A stretch of 64,000 nucleotides of DNA from VAZQ01 sp963739385 (GCA_963739385.1 CAVUAI010000014.1:1-64000); one strand, 5' to 3'. Numbered from the stretch's first letter, positions 45,022-54,995 are shown. Notes: a model not told the origin generated them from the letters alone. Translations and numbers: made by a program.

Positions 45022-47010
45022 ATGAGCGAGCCAGCGGACGGCGCGCAGCGGCAACGCGATCGGCCGTGGATCTTCCGCACCTATGCCGGGCATTCGACCG
45101 CGCACGAGTCGAACGCGCTCTATCGCCGCAACCTCGGCAAGGGCCAGACCGGTCTCTCGGTGGCGTTCGATCTGCCGACGCAAACCGGCTACGACAGCGA
45201 TCACCCGCTCGCCAAAGGCGAAGTCGGAAAGGTCGGCGTACCGATCTCGCATCTCGGCGACATGCGCACGCTGTTCGATGGCATCCCGCTCGGGACCATG
45301 AACACGTCGATGACGATCAATGCCACGGCCGCGTGGCTGCTGGCGCTCTATGTTGCGCTCGCCGACGAGCAGGGCGTCGCGCGCGCCACCCTGCAGGGCA
45401 CCACGCAGAACGACATCATCAAGGAATATCTCTCGCGCGGCACCCACGTGTTTCCGCCCGCGCCCTCCATGCGGCTCACCAAGGACGTGATCCTGTTCAC
45501 GACCCGCGAGATGCCGAAATGGAATCCGATGAACGTGTGCTCCTACCACCTGCAGGAAGCGGGCGCGACGCCGGTGCAGGAACTCGCCTTTGCGCTCGCC
45601 ACCGCAATTGCCGTCCTCGACACCGTGAGGACGACGGGCGCCGTGCCGGCGGGAGCGTTCGGCGAGGTGGTCGGACGCATCTCGTTCTTCGTCAATGCGG
45701 GTCTGCGCTTTATCACCGAGATCTGCAAGATGCGCGCGTTCGCCGAGCTGTGGGACGAGATCACGGCGGAGCGTTACGGCGTCAACGATCCCAAGCAGCG
45801 GCTCTTCCGTTATGGCGTGCAGGTCAACTCGCTCGGCCTGACCGAACAACAGCCGGAGAACAACGTCACCCGGATTCTCATCGAGATGCTGGCGGTGACG
45901 CTGTCGAAGAATGCGCGCGCGCGGGCCGTACAGCTGCCGGCCTGGAACGAAGCGCTCGGCCTGCCGCGGCCGTGGGACCAGCAATGGTCGCTGCGCATGC
46001 AGCAGATCCTCGCCTACGAGACCGACCTGCTGGAATACGGCGACATCTTCGACGGCTCGCCTGCGATCACGGCCAAGGTCGAGTCCCTCAAGCGCGAGGC
46101 CAAGGAGGAGCTCGCGCATATCGAGGCGCTGGGCGGCGCGGTTGCCGCCGTCGAGCAAGGCTACATGAAGCACCAGCTCGTGGAATCGAACACGCGCCGC
46201 GTCGAGGCGATCGAGCGCGGCGAGCAGGCGGTGGTCGGGGTGAACCGCTTCGTCGAGAGCGAGCCGTCGCCGCTCGCGGGCGCGGCCGACGCCATCCTCA
46301 CCGTGTCGCCGGAGGCCGAGGCCGAGCAGGTCGGCCGGCTCAAGGCGTGGCGAGCGAACCGCGATCAAAAGGCGGTCGCGGCTGCGCTCAAGCAGTTGCG
46401 CGCCGCGGCGCGAGAAAACCGCAACATCATGCCGCCTTCAGTCGAGTGCGCGAAGGCCGGCGTCACCACCGGCGAATGGGCCTTCGCCCTGCGCGAAAGC
46501 TTCGGCGAGTATCGCGCGCCGACCGGGGTCGGCCGCGCACCGCGCAACGAGACCGTCGGGCTCGACGACCTGCGCGCCGACGTCGATCGCGTGTCGCGCA
46601 AGCTCGGGCGCCGGCTCAAATTCGTGCTCGGCAAGCCCGGTCTCGACGGTCACTCCAACGGCGCCGAGCAGATCGCCGTTCGTGCGCGCGACGCCGGCAT
46701 GGACGTGGTGTACGACGGCATCAGGCTCACGCCGGCGGAGATCGTCGAGGTCGCGCGCGAGCAGGGCGCACATGTGGTCGGGCTGTCGATCCTCTCGGGC
46801 TCGCATCTGCCACTGGTGCAGGACGTGGTGGCGCGCATGAAGACCGCGGGGCTCGACGATGTGCCGGTCGTGGTCGGCGGCATCATTCCACCCGAGGATG
46901 CGCGCGCGCTGCAGCAGGCCGGCGTGGCCGCGGTCTACACGCCGAAGGACTTCGAGTTGAACCGCATTATGGCGGACATCGTGCGCATTGTTGACCGAAC
47001 TGCGGCATAG
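45022..47010 (+). CDS. ecm: ethylmalonyl-CoA mutase (adenosylcobalamin-dependent)
   Basis: A 662-residue B12 mutase that converts ethylmalonyl-CoA to methylsuccinyl-CoA. The N-terminal TIM-barrel starts RPWIFRTYAGHSTA. The C-terminal B12 domain has DGHSNG with His544 as the lower axial ligand, then SGSH and VVVGGIIP. Ecm is separated from methylmalonyl-CoA mutase by length and by company: ccrA lies next door and mcd 13 kb away. The product is the likely user of adenosylcobalamin from the 25.5 kb gene. GAGG precedes the ATG at 45022. Confidence 0.93.
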   Translation: MSEPADGAQRQRDRPWIFRTYAGHSTAHESNALYRRNLGKGQTGLSVAFDLPTQTGYDSDHPLAKGEVGKVGVPISHLGDMRTLFDGIPLGTMNTSMTINATAAWLLALYVALADEQGVARATLQGTTQNDIIKEYLSRGTHVFPPAPSMRLTKDVILFTTREMPKWNPMNVCSYHLQEAGATPVQELAFALATAIAVLDTVRTTGAVPAGAFGEVVGRISFFVNAGLRFITEICKMRAFAELWDEITAERYGVNDPKQRLFRYGVQVNSLGLTEQQPENNVTRILIEMLAVTLSKNARARAVQLPAWNEALGLPRPWDQQWSLRMQQILAYETDLLEYGDIFDGSPAITAKVESLKREAKEELAHIEALGGAVAAVEQGYMKHQLVESNTRRVEAIERGEQAVVGVNRFVESEPSPLAGAADAILTVSPEAEAEQVGRLKAWRANRDQKAVAAALKQLRAAARENRNIMPPSVECAKAGVTTGEWAFALRESFGEYRAPTGVGRAPRNETVGLDDLRADVDRVSRKLGRRLKFVLGKPGLDGHSNGAEQIAVRARDAGMDVVYDGIRLTPAEIVEVAREQGAHVVGLSILSGSHLPLVQDVVARMKTAGLDDVPVVVGGIIPPEDARALQQAGVAAVYTPKDFELNRIMADIVRIVDRTAA

Positions 47011-47266
47011 CTCGCGCGAGGGCGCGCCGTCGTCCGCGGCGGGCGAAATTGCCGACCCGTGGCGCGGTTGCAACGGCGTTTGAAAGCAACAATCATTTCA
47101 ATCTCGTAGGCACGTCAGCGAACCGGCATTCGTTGCGTCTCGGCGGCATGGCGCTGGCCCACATGCTTGACTCGCCGTGGCCTCGACGCGACGGTTGCCG
47201 CGGGGATCAGGGTGCGGTCGCAGCAACCGCTCGGCCGTTTGGGGTCGTGAGTTCGGGGGCAATCCG

Positions 47267-48034
47267 ATGAGAAAGCTGATCGTTGCCTGGTTTGGCATCG
47301 CCGCGCTCGCGGCCGCGTTGCGGCCCGCCGCCGCCGCCGACCTGCCGATGATATACCGTCCGCAGCAGACCTACGTGATCTTCACCTGGACCGGCTTTTA
47401 TTTCGGCGTTCACGGAGGCGGCGGCTGGGGGCAAAAGGAAGTGACCGCGGCTCCATTTCCCGTCGGCGGCGGGATCAATTTCGCCCAAAGCGCGGTGACC
47501 GCGAATCCCAGCGGATGGATCGCCGGCGCCCAGATCGGGGCGAACTATCAGGTCGGCTCGTGGGTGTTCGGCTTCGAAGCCGACGGCGGCGGCGCGGACC
47601 TCTCCGGCAATGCCACGTGCTCGCACTCGCTGGTCGGAATCGTCACCGTCACGGCGAACTGCAGCGCCAAGGTCAACTCGCTCGGGACCGTCGCGGGTCG
47701 GCTCGGCATCGCCCTCGATCGCATGCTCGTCTACGGCAAGGGCGGCGCCGCATGGGCCAACGACCAGTATCAACTGAACTCAGCGCTCCTGGCATTCAAC
47801 GCCAGCGAAACGCGCTGGGGCTGGATGATCGGCGCCGGCGTGGAATATTCCTTCACCGACACCTGGTCCGCGAAGATCGAGTACAACTATCTGGACTTCG
47901 GCACGCGCGCCATCCGGTTCACCGACACGACCGGCTTGTTCAACCTCGACACCAACATCAGCGAGCGCATTCACGTGGTGAAAGCGGGTATCAACTATCG
48001 CTTCGGCTGGGCGCCGGTCGGCGTCACCTACTGA
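47267..48034 (+). CDS. outer-membrane beta-barrel protein
   Basis: A 255-residue protein with a signal peptide (about residues 1-24, ending AAAADLP) and an eight-strand beta-barrel of the OmpA/Opa-type family found in Rhizobiales (FTWTGFYFGVHGGGGWG and VVKAGINYRFGW at the C-terminus). The C-terminus ends in GVTY. Function unknown; adhesion or antigen roles are typical for such proteins. GGGG precedes the ATG at 47267. Confidence 0.88.
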   Translation: MRKLIVAWFGIAALAAALRPAAAADLPMIYRPQQTYVIFTWTGFYFGVHGGGGWGQKEVTAAPFPVGGGINFAQSAVTANPSGWIAGAQIGANYQVGSWVFGFEADGGGADLSGNATCSHSLVGIVTVTANCSAKVNSLGTVAGRLGIALDRMLVYGKGGAAWANDQYQLNSALLAFNASETRWGWMIGAGVEYSFTDTWSAKIEYNYLDFGTRAIRFTDTTGLFNLDTNISERIHVVKAGINYRFGWAPVGVTY

Positions 48035-48058
48035 CCGCGGGCACTCGTCGGCCCGGTA

Positions 48059-49264
48059 TTACGGCCGCCGCACCGCGCCCAAGACCTGCGTGAGGGCGCT
48101 CGGGCTCAGCGGCTTGGTGAGATAGCCATCCATTCCTGCTGCTCGTCCCGCCGCTTCCTCGGCGGCGCCAGCGCGGCCGGACACGCCAACGATCGGAACG
48201 CGGCCAGCATCGCCGTTTAGGGCGCGAATGCGACGCGTCGCCTCGATGCCGTCGATGTCCGGCAGCGTGACGTCCATCAGCACCGCGTCATATTGCCCGT
48301 GTGCAACCGCCTCGACCGCCGCGCCACCGGTGCCGACGAAATCCGGCCGATGGCCGAGCTCGGTGAGGATGGTATTGAGCAGCACGCGGCCGTAGGGATT
48401 GTCCTCGACGCAGAGGATGGCGAGCGAAAGCGCCGGCGCGCCGCGCGGAAGGGCGCCGTCCGGCTGCGCCACCGTCGGCGCCTCCGCCACCGTATCCACG
48501 GTGACGCTGAGGCGAAAGCGGCTGCCGGTCCCGCGCTCGCTCGCCACGCTCAGATCGCCTCCCATTGCCTTCGCGATGCGCTTGACGAAGGCCAAGCCGA
48601 GCCCGGCGCCGCCATAGCGGCGCGCGATTCCTTCATTCGCCTGCGCGAACGGACGAAACAGCCGCTTGATCTCGGCCGCGGCGAGCCCGATGCCGTGGTC
48701 GGAAACGGTAAAGACGAGTCGCACCTTGTGGCGCGCGGCCTTCTCGCTGGTCACGTCGAGACGGACGCTGCCGCGTTCCGTGAACTTCACCGCATTGTCG
48801 ATGAGATTTTCCAGCGCCGCCCGCAGCCGCAGCGGATCGCCGATCACCGCCTCCGGCAGATTGCCGGAAATATGCACCTCATGCTCCAGCCCTTTGGCAT
48901 CGGCGCGCCCCGCGAGCGACGCAGCCAGCGCCTCGGCGAGCCGGCGCGGACGGACGAGCTCGCGGCGTAGCACCAGACCCTTGGCGTCGGCACGTGCGGC
49001 GTCCACGATCAGGGATGTGAGCAGCGCGAGATGCTCGGCCGTGCTCTTGATCGCTGTCGCCCAGCCGCGTTCGCGCTCGCCGAGATCGGAGGTGGCGAGC
49101 AATTCGCCCAGCGCCAGGATGCCGGTCAGCGGCGTCCTGATCTCGTGCGCGACATCCGCCAGCGTCGCTTCGATCGCACGCGACGGCGGCGCGGGTGCGC
49201 GCCGGCGCGCCGTGCGCCGGGCACGGCGTGGCCGCTTGGCCGCGGATATTCTCCTTTTCGCCAT
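48059..49264 (-). CDS. hybrid histidine kinase with receiver domain
   Basis: A 401-residue soluble protein: basic N-terminus, HisKA with phospho-acceptor His40 (LADVAHEIRTPLTG), HATPase_c with N-box NLIDNAVKF and G-boxes, then a receiver domain from about residue 285 with MDVTLP. No TM or sensory domain is visible, so the stimulus must come from a partner protein. No dedicated regulator is adjacent. It precedes gluQ head to tail. Confidence 0.88.
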   Translation of the reverse strand: MAKRRISAAKRPRRARRTARRRAPAPPSRAIEATLADVAHEIRTPLTGILALGELLATSDLGERERGWATAIKSTAEHLALLTSLIVDAARADAKGLVLRRELVRPRRLAEALAASLAGRADAKGLEHEVHISGNLPEAVIGDPLRLRAALENLIDNAVKFTERGSVRLDVTSEKAARHKVRLVFTVSDHGIGLAAAEIKRLFRPFAQANEGIARRYGGAGLGLAFVKRIAKAMGGDLSVASERGTGSRFRLSVTVDTVAEAPTVAQPDGALPRGAPALSLAILCVEDNPYGRVLLNTILTELGHRPDFVGTGGAAVEAVAHGQYDAVLMDVTLPDIDGIEATRRIRALNGDAGRVPIVGVSGRAGAAEEAAGRAAGMDGYLTKPLSPSALTQVLGAVRRP

Positions 49265-49313
49265 CGCACCCCTCAGGGAGATTGCCACGGAGCGAGGCCG
49301 TCGGCCACTGCGC

Positions 49314-50180
49314 TCACGCCAGGCCGACCATCCGGCGGATATCGCCCGGGGTCGCTCCGCCGTCACGCAGCGCGCGCAAGGCGGTCGCCCGCGTCGATTT
49401 CGAGAGCTTCTGCCCGTGCGTGTCCAGAATCAGGCGGTGGTGGTGGTAGTTGGGCGCCGGCAGGCCGAGCAGCGCCTGCAGCAGGCGGTGCACGCTGGTC
49501 GACCAGAACAGGTCCTGGCCGCGCACGACATCGGTGACGCGCTGCCGTGCATCGTCGATCACGACCGCCAGATGATAGCTCGTGGGAGTTTCCTTACGTG
49601 CCAGCACCACATCACCCCACATCTGCGGCTGCGCCGCGACCATACCGGTTTCGCTGCGCGGACCACTCTCGCGCCATGTCAACGGACCGGCTTGCGCGGT
49701 TGCCGCCGACATATCCAGCCGCAAGGCATACGCCGCTCCGGATTCCATGCGCCGCCCGCGTTCCGCAGGCAAGAGATCGCGCGCATTGCCGGGATAGAGC
49801 GGCGCGCCGTCGGGATCACGCGGCCAGGGCGCCTGGGCCTCCCGCTCCGACACCTGCCGCAAAATCTCGCTGCGGCTCTCGAAGCTCGGATAGAGCAGAC
49901 CTTGGTCGTCGAGGCGCGCCAGCGCCGCACGGTGATCGCCGAGATGCACGCTCTGGCGCCACACCGGTTCCTCCCAGGCGATGCCGAGCCACGCCAGGTC
50001 CTGGTAGATCGCCTGCTCGTATTCCGGCCGGCAGCGCGTCACGTCGATGTCCTCGATACGCAACAGAAAGCGCCCGCCCGCCGCGCGTGCCATTTCGAAG
50101 TTGACCAACGCCGAAAACGCATGGCCGAGATGCAGATAGCCGTTGGGCGAGGGCGCGAAGCGAAAGACCGGACGAGACAT
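49314..50180 (-). CDS. gluQ: tRNA glutamyl-Q(34) synthetase
   Basis: A 288-residue paralog of the catalytic part of glutamyl-tRNA synthetase that attaches glutamate to queuosine in the anticodon of tRNA-Asp. The HIGH-equivalent APSPNGYLHLGHA is at residue 9 and the KMSKS-equivalent KLSKS near residue 255. No anticodon-binding domain is present, which separates it from GltX. ATG at 50180 fits the family. Confidence 0.9.
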   Translation of the reverse strand: MSRPVFRFAPSPNGYLHLGHAFSALVNFEMARAAGGRFLLRIEDIDVTRCRPEYEQAIYQDLAWLGIAWEEPVWRQSVHLGDHRAALARLDDQGLLYPSFESRSEILRQVSEREAQAPWPRDPDGAPLYPGNARDLLPAERGRRMESGAAYALRLDMSAATAQAGPLTWRESGPRSETGMVAAQPQMWGDVVLARKETPTSYHLAVVIDDARQRVTDVVRGQDLFWSTSVHRLLQALLGLPAPNYHHHRLILDTHGQKLSKSTRATALRALRDGGATPGDIRRMVGLA

Positions 50181-50254
50181 GCGCGGCGCGGACCGATGGT
50201 CACGGCGAAAAGGGGTTGCGTTCAGGGTCCATTTGTAGATGCTTCGCCGCAATC

Positions 50255-50932
50255 ATGTCTCGCTTCATCCACACCGACGCCGATCTCGACCACGCGATCG
50301 CGCAGCTTGTCGGCGCCGACCCGCGCTTCGACGCGGTGCTTGCGCGCGCGGGACGGCCGCCGCTGCGGCGTCGGCCGGACGGATTTGCCGGCCTCGCGGG
50401 GATCGTGGTGTCGCAGCAGCTCTCGACCGCGAGTGCGAGCGCGATCTGGGGACGATTGAAAGCGGCCTTCGACCCGTTAGATCCCGAAGCGTTGCTGCGC
50501 GCGCGTTCCGCCAAGCTTGCCCGAATCGGCCTCTCGGCGCCCAAGATCCGCGCGCTCAAGGCGATCGCCAAGGCCGTCGCCCGTGGCAATCTGGATCTTG
50601 CCGCTCTGGTCGAAATGCCGGCCGACGAGGCGCACGCCGCCTTGACCGCGGTTCACGGCATCGGCCCATGGACCGCCGACATTTATCTCCTGTTTTGCCT
50701 CGGCCATGCCGACGCCTGGCCGGCCGGCGATCTGGCTTTGCAGGAGGCGACGCGCCTGCTGCTCGCGCTCGCGATGCGCCCGACCTCCAAGGAAATGCTG
50801 CCGCTCGCCGAACGGTGGCGACCCTGGCGCGGCGCCGCTGCTTACGTGCTGTGGTCGTACTATCGCGCCACCAAGCATCGCGATGGTGCTCCACTTCCAG
50901 CGGTGCCGGCACTGCGGAGGGCGAATGGCTGA
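50255..50932 (+). CDS. alkA: DNA-3-methyladenine glycosylase II (AlkA-like)
   Basis: A 225-residue helix-hairpin-helix DNA glycosylase that removes alkylated bases. HhH motif is VHGIGPWTADIYLLFCLG and the catalytic aspartate is Asp159 in AWPAGDLAL. Its length is that of short AlkA homologs lacking the N-terminal domain. The stop overlaps the start of the next gene by 8 bases. Confidence 0.88.
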   Translation: MSRFIHTDADLDHAIAQLVGADPRFDAVLARAGRPPLRRRPDGFAGLAGIVVSQQLSTASASAIWGRLKAAFDPLDPEALLRARSAKLARIGLSAPKIRALKAIAKAVARGNLDLAALVEMPADEAHAALTAVHGIGPWTADIYLLFCLGHADAWPAGDLALQEATRLLLALAMRPTSKEMLPLAERWRPWRGAAAYVLWSYYRATKHRDGAPLPAVPALRRANG

Positions 50933-51599
50933 ACTCGACGGTCCCAAACTCGAGCCGCGCTCGGGTCCGGCGCGACAACTCGTCGTTTTCCTGCACGGCT
51001 ACGGCGCCGATGGCAACGATCTCATCGATATCGGCCGCGCCTGGCAGGGACTTTTGCCGCAAGCGGCGTTCGTCTCGCCGCACGCGCTGGAGCCCTGCGG
51101 CCAGGCGCCGGTCGGCAAGCAGTGGTTTCCGCTGACCTTCCGCGATCCCAATGAGCGCTGGACCGGCGTCAACAAGGCGGCGCCGATGCTGCAGCGTTTC
51201 CTCGATGCCGAGCTCACGCGCCGCAACCTTCCGCCTTCGGCGCTCGCGCTCGTCGGCTTCAGCCAGGGCACGATGATGGCACTGCATGCCGGACTGCGGC
51301 GCGCTACGCCGCCGTTCGCCGTCGTCGGTTATTCCGGGCTGCTGGTCGTCCCGCCCGATGCCAACGCGGAAAAGTTCGCGGCCGAGATCACCTCGCGACC
51401 GCCGGTCCTGCTCGTCCACGGCGACCAGGACGATCTGATCCCTGCGCAGGCGCTGTTCCAGGCTTCGAGCGGGCTGGCCTCGCTCGGCGTGCCGGTCGAA
51501 TGGCATCTGTCGCAGGGCATCGGCCACGGCATCGACCAGGAAGGGCTGCGCCACGGCGGCGAGTTTCTCGCCCGGCGCCTCGCCGCCTCCTCGCGCTGA
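50925..51599 (+). CDS. alpha/beta hydrolase (phospholipase/carboxylesterase family)
   Basis: A 224-residue serine hydrolase with the nucleophile Ser113 in GFSQG, Asp169 and His201 (GIGHGID), and the oxyanion-related HGYGADGND near residue 24. The family includes YpfH- and acyl-protein-thioesterase-like esterases. It overlaps alkA by 8 bases, so they are cotranscribed, but no functional link is known. Confidence 0.9.
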   Translation: MAELDGPKLEPRSGPARQLVVFLHGYGADGNDLIDIGRAWQGLLPQAAFVSPHALEPCGQAPVGKQWFPLTFRDPNERWTGVNKAAPMLQRFLDAELTRRNLPPSALALVGFSQGTMMALHAGLRRATPPFAVVGYSGLLVVPPDANAEKFAAEITSRPPVLLVHGDQDDLIPAQALFQASSGLASLGVPVEWHLSQGIGHGIDQEGLRHGGEFLARRLAASSR

Positions 51600-51644
51600 G
51601 GTCGCGCCGGCGCATGCACGCCATCCGAAGGCAAGAGCTGGGGC

Positions 51645-53243
51645 ATGGCGGCTGAGACCTTTGCGCTCGTCGTCGGCGGCGGACCGGTCGGCCTGGCGGC
51701 AGCCATCGAGCTCGCCTGGCGTTCCGTGCCGGTCATGCTGGTCACCGACAAGCTCGACACCGCGCAGCATCCCAAGTGCAACAACACCAATGCGCGCTCG
51801 ATGGAGCATTTCCGCCGGCTCGGCATCGCGGATGAATTGCGCGCCGAGGGGCTGCCCGCTCACGTCGCACGCGCCTCCGCCTATGTCACGCGGTTCTGCG
51901 GCCACGAATTCGGCCGCCTGCCGCGTCCCTACTCGGACTGGCCGACGCCGGAAATCCCCAACAACGTCTCGCAGATCGTGCTCGAGCGCGTGCTGCGGCG
52001 CTGCGCCGAACAACGAGCTCCCGGGCAGATCCAGTTCGGCTGGCGGCTCAATTCGTTTGCCGCCCATGCCGATCAGGTCGTTGCCGAGGTCGAGGCAACC
52101 CAGACCGGCGAGCGCCGCGAGATCAGGGCGCGCTACCTCCTCGGCATCGACGGCGCCGGCAGCACAGTGCGCCGCGCGCTCGGCTTCGCCATGGTCGGCG
52201 AGGACGGCACCACCCACCGCGCCTTCATGGGCGGCACCATGCTGTCGTTCTTCATCCGCTCGCCGACGCTCATGGCGGCGAGCGGTCGGCCGCCGACCAA
52301 CATGACCTGGATCCTCAATCCCGAGATGCGGGGAATGATGTATTCCCAGGACGGACGCGAGACCTGGGTCGTGCACTACCAGGTGACCCCCGGCACCGAC
52401 TGGCGCGCGGTTGATGCCGATGCGGTGATCGCGGCGATGATCGGCGCCGACGTCGAGTTCGAGATCATCTCGGGCGGACCATGGACCGGCGGCCTCGCGC
52501 TGGTGGCGGAGCACTATCAGGCCGGTCCCGTTTTCCTGGCCGGCGATGCTGCCCACCTGTTCACGCCGCTCGGCGGACTCGGCATGAACACCGGCATCGG
52601 CGACGTGATGAACCTTTGCTGGAAGCTCGCGGCCGTGCACCAGGGCTGGGGCGGCCCGCAACTCCTCGACAGCTACGAGATCGAACGTCGGCCGATCGGC
52701 ATGCGCAACGGGCAGCTCGGCGTGCGCTGCACCCGCATCATGGACGGCTGGGTCATGCCGGCGGACTTCGAGCACGACGGCGCCGCGGCGGCCGCCGCGC
52801 GACGCGCCTTCGGTGCGAGAATCATGGACGAAGACCGCGCACAATATCTCACCGTCGGCATCCAGCTCGGCGAGCGTTACGAGACTTCACCTATCGTCTG
52901 CACCGATGACGATATGCCGCCGCCGGATACCTGGGACCGATATACGCCGGTCGAGCGGGCGGGCGCCCGCGCGCCGCATGTCTGGCTGGCGCCGAAACGC
53001 GCCCTCTACGACGAATTCGGCAAGGGATTCACGCTGCTCGATTTCGGCGGAAACGAAGGGGCGCGCGCGTTTGAAACGGCCGCACGGACGCGCAACGTTC
53101 CGCTGACGACGCTGCGGCTGACAGCTCCTGACGGACCTTACCGCAGCAAGCTGGTGCTCGTGCGCCCCGATCAGCACATCGCCTGGCACGGCGATACGGT
53201 GAGCGATGCGCTGGCGGTGATCGACCGCGTGCGCGGGGCGTAG
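51645..53243 (+). CDS. FAD-dependent aromatic monooxygenase (PheA/TfdB family)
   Basis: A 532-residue flavoprotein hydroxylase with the Rossmann motif VVGGGPVGLAAA, the RARYLLGIDGAGSTVRR region and the second FAD motif LAGDAAHLFTPLGGLGMNTG. The C-terminus carries a thioredoxin-like domain (about 420-532) common in this group. Substrate is probably a phenol-like or polyketide aromatic compound. It starts 45 bases after the esterase gene and converges with a Bug protein gene. Confidence 0.88.
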   Translation: MAAETFALVVGGGPVGLAAAIELAWRSVPVMLVTDKLDTAQHPKCNNTNARSMEHFRRLGIADELRAEGLPAHVARASAYVTRFCGHEFGRLPRPYSDWPTPEIPNNVSQIVLERVLRRCAEQRAPGQIQFGWRLNSFAAHADQVVAEVEATQTGERREIRARYLLGIDGAGSTVRRALGFAMVGEDGTTHRAFMGGTMLSFFIRSPTLMAASGRPPTNMTWILNPEMRGMMYSQDGRETWVVHYQVTPGTDWRAVDADAVIAAMIGADVEFEIISGGPWTGGLALVAEHYQAGPVFLAGDAAHLFTPLGGLGMNTGIGDVMNLCWKLAAVHQGWGGPQLLDSYEIERRPIGMRNGQLGVRCTRIMDGWVMPADFEHDGAAAAAARRAFGARIMDEDRAQYLTVGIQLGERYETSPIVCTDDDMPPPDTWDRYTPVERAGARAPHVWLAPKRALYDEFGKGFTLLDFGGNEGARAFETAARTRNVPLTTLRLTAPDGPYRSKLVLVRPDQHIAWHGDTVSDALAVIDRVRGA

Positions 53244-53253
53244 AAATTTAAGC

Positions 53254-54228
53254 TCAATCCACCTTGATGCCCGAGGCGTCTGAAATCTCTTTCCACTTCT
53301 GAAACTCCGCGGCGATGAAGGCCGAGAATGCCTGAGGTGATTCGATTGTTGCCTTGGCGCCGAGCCGCCGCAGGCTCTGCTGCAGCGCTTCGGTCTTGAG
53401 ACCATCGTTGATGGCCGCATTGAGCCTGGCAATGATCGGCGCCGGCGTACCGGCCGGCGCCACCACGCCGAAGAAGGCCGTCACCACGTAGCCGGGAACG
53501 CCGGCCTCGATCATGGTCGGCACATCCGGAAAGTCGGCCTGCCGTTGCGCGCTGGTCACCGCGAGTGCGCGCAATTTTCCTTCCTCGATGAGCGCCCGCA
53601 GGCTCGGGACGGCGTCGAACGCGAACTGGATCTGGCCACCGAGCAGCGCGGTGATGAACTCGGCGCTGCTTTTGTACTGGACGGCAACGAAATCAAGCCC
53701 GAGCTTTACCCGGAACAGCTCGCCGGCGAGATGCGTGAGGTTTCCGGCCCCGGCCGCGCCCTGGTTGAGCTTGCCCGGATTGGCGCGGGCATAGGCGACG
53801 AGCTCGGCAACGCTGGTCGCCGGAAAATCCGGGCGCACGACCAGGAGCATGTAGGAGTCCATGACCTTCGCGACCGCGGAAAAGCTCTTGCTCGGATCGT
53901 AGCCGGCGCTGTTCGACACCGCGGGAATGTTGGCTAGCGTGGCAGTATTCCCGAACAGCAGCGTGTAGCCGTCGGGCTCGGCGAGGGCGACCGCGCGCGC
54001 GGCAAGCGCCCCGCCGGCGCCGCCACGATTGTCGACGATCACGCTCTGCCCGAGCGACGTCGCCATGCGGTCCGCGACGAGGCGCGCCAGCACATCGGTT
54101 GGTCCGCCCGGTCCGGCCGGAACGACGAGCTTGATCACCTTGTCGGGATACGTTTGGGCGCGCGCAGGGGCGGCCGCAAAGACAGCTGCGCCGATTCCGA
54201 TGAGACCAGCGAAGATGATTCGCCACAT
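53254..54228 (-). CDS. Bug/TctC-family solute-binding protein (2 of 4)
   Basis: A 324-residue periplasmic receptor with signal peptide ending PARAQ and the Bug core VPAGPGGPTDVLAR. Binding pocket and substrate are not predictable here. No tripartite membrane genes follow. Start at 54228 gives a proper signal peptide; an upstream ATG at 54264 is possible. It converges with the aromatic monooxygenase gene. Confidence 0.9.
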   Translation of the reverse strand: MWRIIFAGLIGIGAAVFAAAPARAQTYPDKVIKLVVPAGPGGPTDVLARLVADRMATSLGQSVIVDNRGGAGGALAARAVALAEPDGYTLLFGNTATLANIPAVSNSAGYDPSKSFSAVAKVMDSYMLLVVRPDFPATSVAELVAYARANPGKLNQGAAGAGNLTHLAGELFRVKLGLDFVAVQYKSSAEFITALLGGQIQFAFDAVPSLRALIEEGKLRALAVTSAQRQADFPDVPTMIEAGVPGYVVTAFFGVVAPAGTPAPIIARLNAAINDGLKTEALQQSLRRLGAKATIESPQAFSAFIAAEFQKWKEISDASGIKVD

Positions 54229-54369
54229 TTGTGCCGGTGCCTTCTGGTTCGCGGGGACGCGCATTCAAGCGCACGCGCCCGCCGCCGGGAAGCCGCATCT
54301 CACCGTAAGCCGCGCGCCGCAGGGCTAACCGGAGGCCGCCTTTGGCGCAGCTTAACCCCCGGATCGGGC

Positions 54370-54398
54370 TTCACAATCCTGTCACGCTCCCCTATAGA
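54370..54398 (+). promoter_or_regulatory. candidate promoter of the HNH gene
   Basis: TTCACA (54370-54375) and TATAGA (54393-54398) are spaced by 17 bases, about 45 bases before the GTG start at 54444. Confidence 0.55.
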
Positions 54399-54443
54399 CT
54401 AGCCGGCGCTACGGTTCGCAGGGGAAAGGAGACCAGGAACGCC

Positions 54444-54995
54444 GTGAACGTCTCACCCTCAGGCTTTCCCGCCCTCGTACTCAATGCGGATTTTCGTCCG
54501 CTCAGCTACTATCCGCTCTCGCTGTGGTCGTGGCAGGACGCCATCAAGGCAGTGTTTCTCGAGCGCGTAAACATCGTTGCGCAGTATGACCGCGCGGTGC
54601 GCAGTCCAAGTCTCGAGATCAAGCTGCCGAGCGTGGTTTCGCTCAAGACCTTCGTGAAGCCCGCGACCCAGCCCGCCTTCACCCGCTTCAATGTCTTCCT
54701 GCGCGACAAGTTCAGCTGCCAGTATTGCGGGACCCGCGACGACCTCACCTTCGATCACCTGTTGCCGCGCTCGCGCGGCGGGCACACGACCTGGATCAAC
54801 GTGGTGGCGGCGTGCTCACCCTGCAATCTCCGGAAGGGCAACCTGACGATGGAAGAGGCCAGGATGTGGCCCTCGCAGATGCCGTTTCAGCCGAGCGTGA
54901 ACCATCTGCACCGCAACGGCCGCCGCTTTCCGCCCAACTATCTGCACGACAGCTGGCTCGACTATCTCTACTGGGACACCGAGCTCGATCCCTGA
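54444..54995 (+). CDS. HNH endonuclease family protein
   Basis: A 183-residue protein with an HNH core (CQYCGTRDDLTFDHLLPRSRGG, then ACSPCNLRKGN) and two zinc CxxC pairs. It starts at GTG 54444 with GGAG upstream and the alphaproteobacterial family N-terminus LNADFRPLSYYPLSLWSWQDA. The family is widely conserved and single-copy in Rhizobiales, so it is likely cellular, not phage-borne; the target is unknown. Confidence 0.88.
   Translation: MNVSPSGFPALVLNADFRPLSYYPLSLWSWQDAIKAVFLERVNIVAQYDRAVRSPSLEIKLPSVVSLKTFVKPATQPAFTRFNVFLRDKFSCQYCGTRDDLTFDHLLPRSRGGHTTWINVVAACSPCNLRKGNLTMEEARMWPSQMPFQPSVNHLHRNGRRFPPNYLHDSWLDYLYWDTELDP

Noticed and set aside
50556..52844. Long minus-strand frame opposite alkA, esterase and monooxygenase
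   Set aside because: It crosses three real genes and has no domain or plausible ribosome site.
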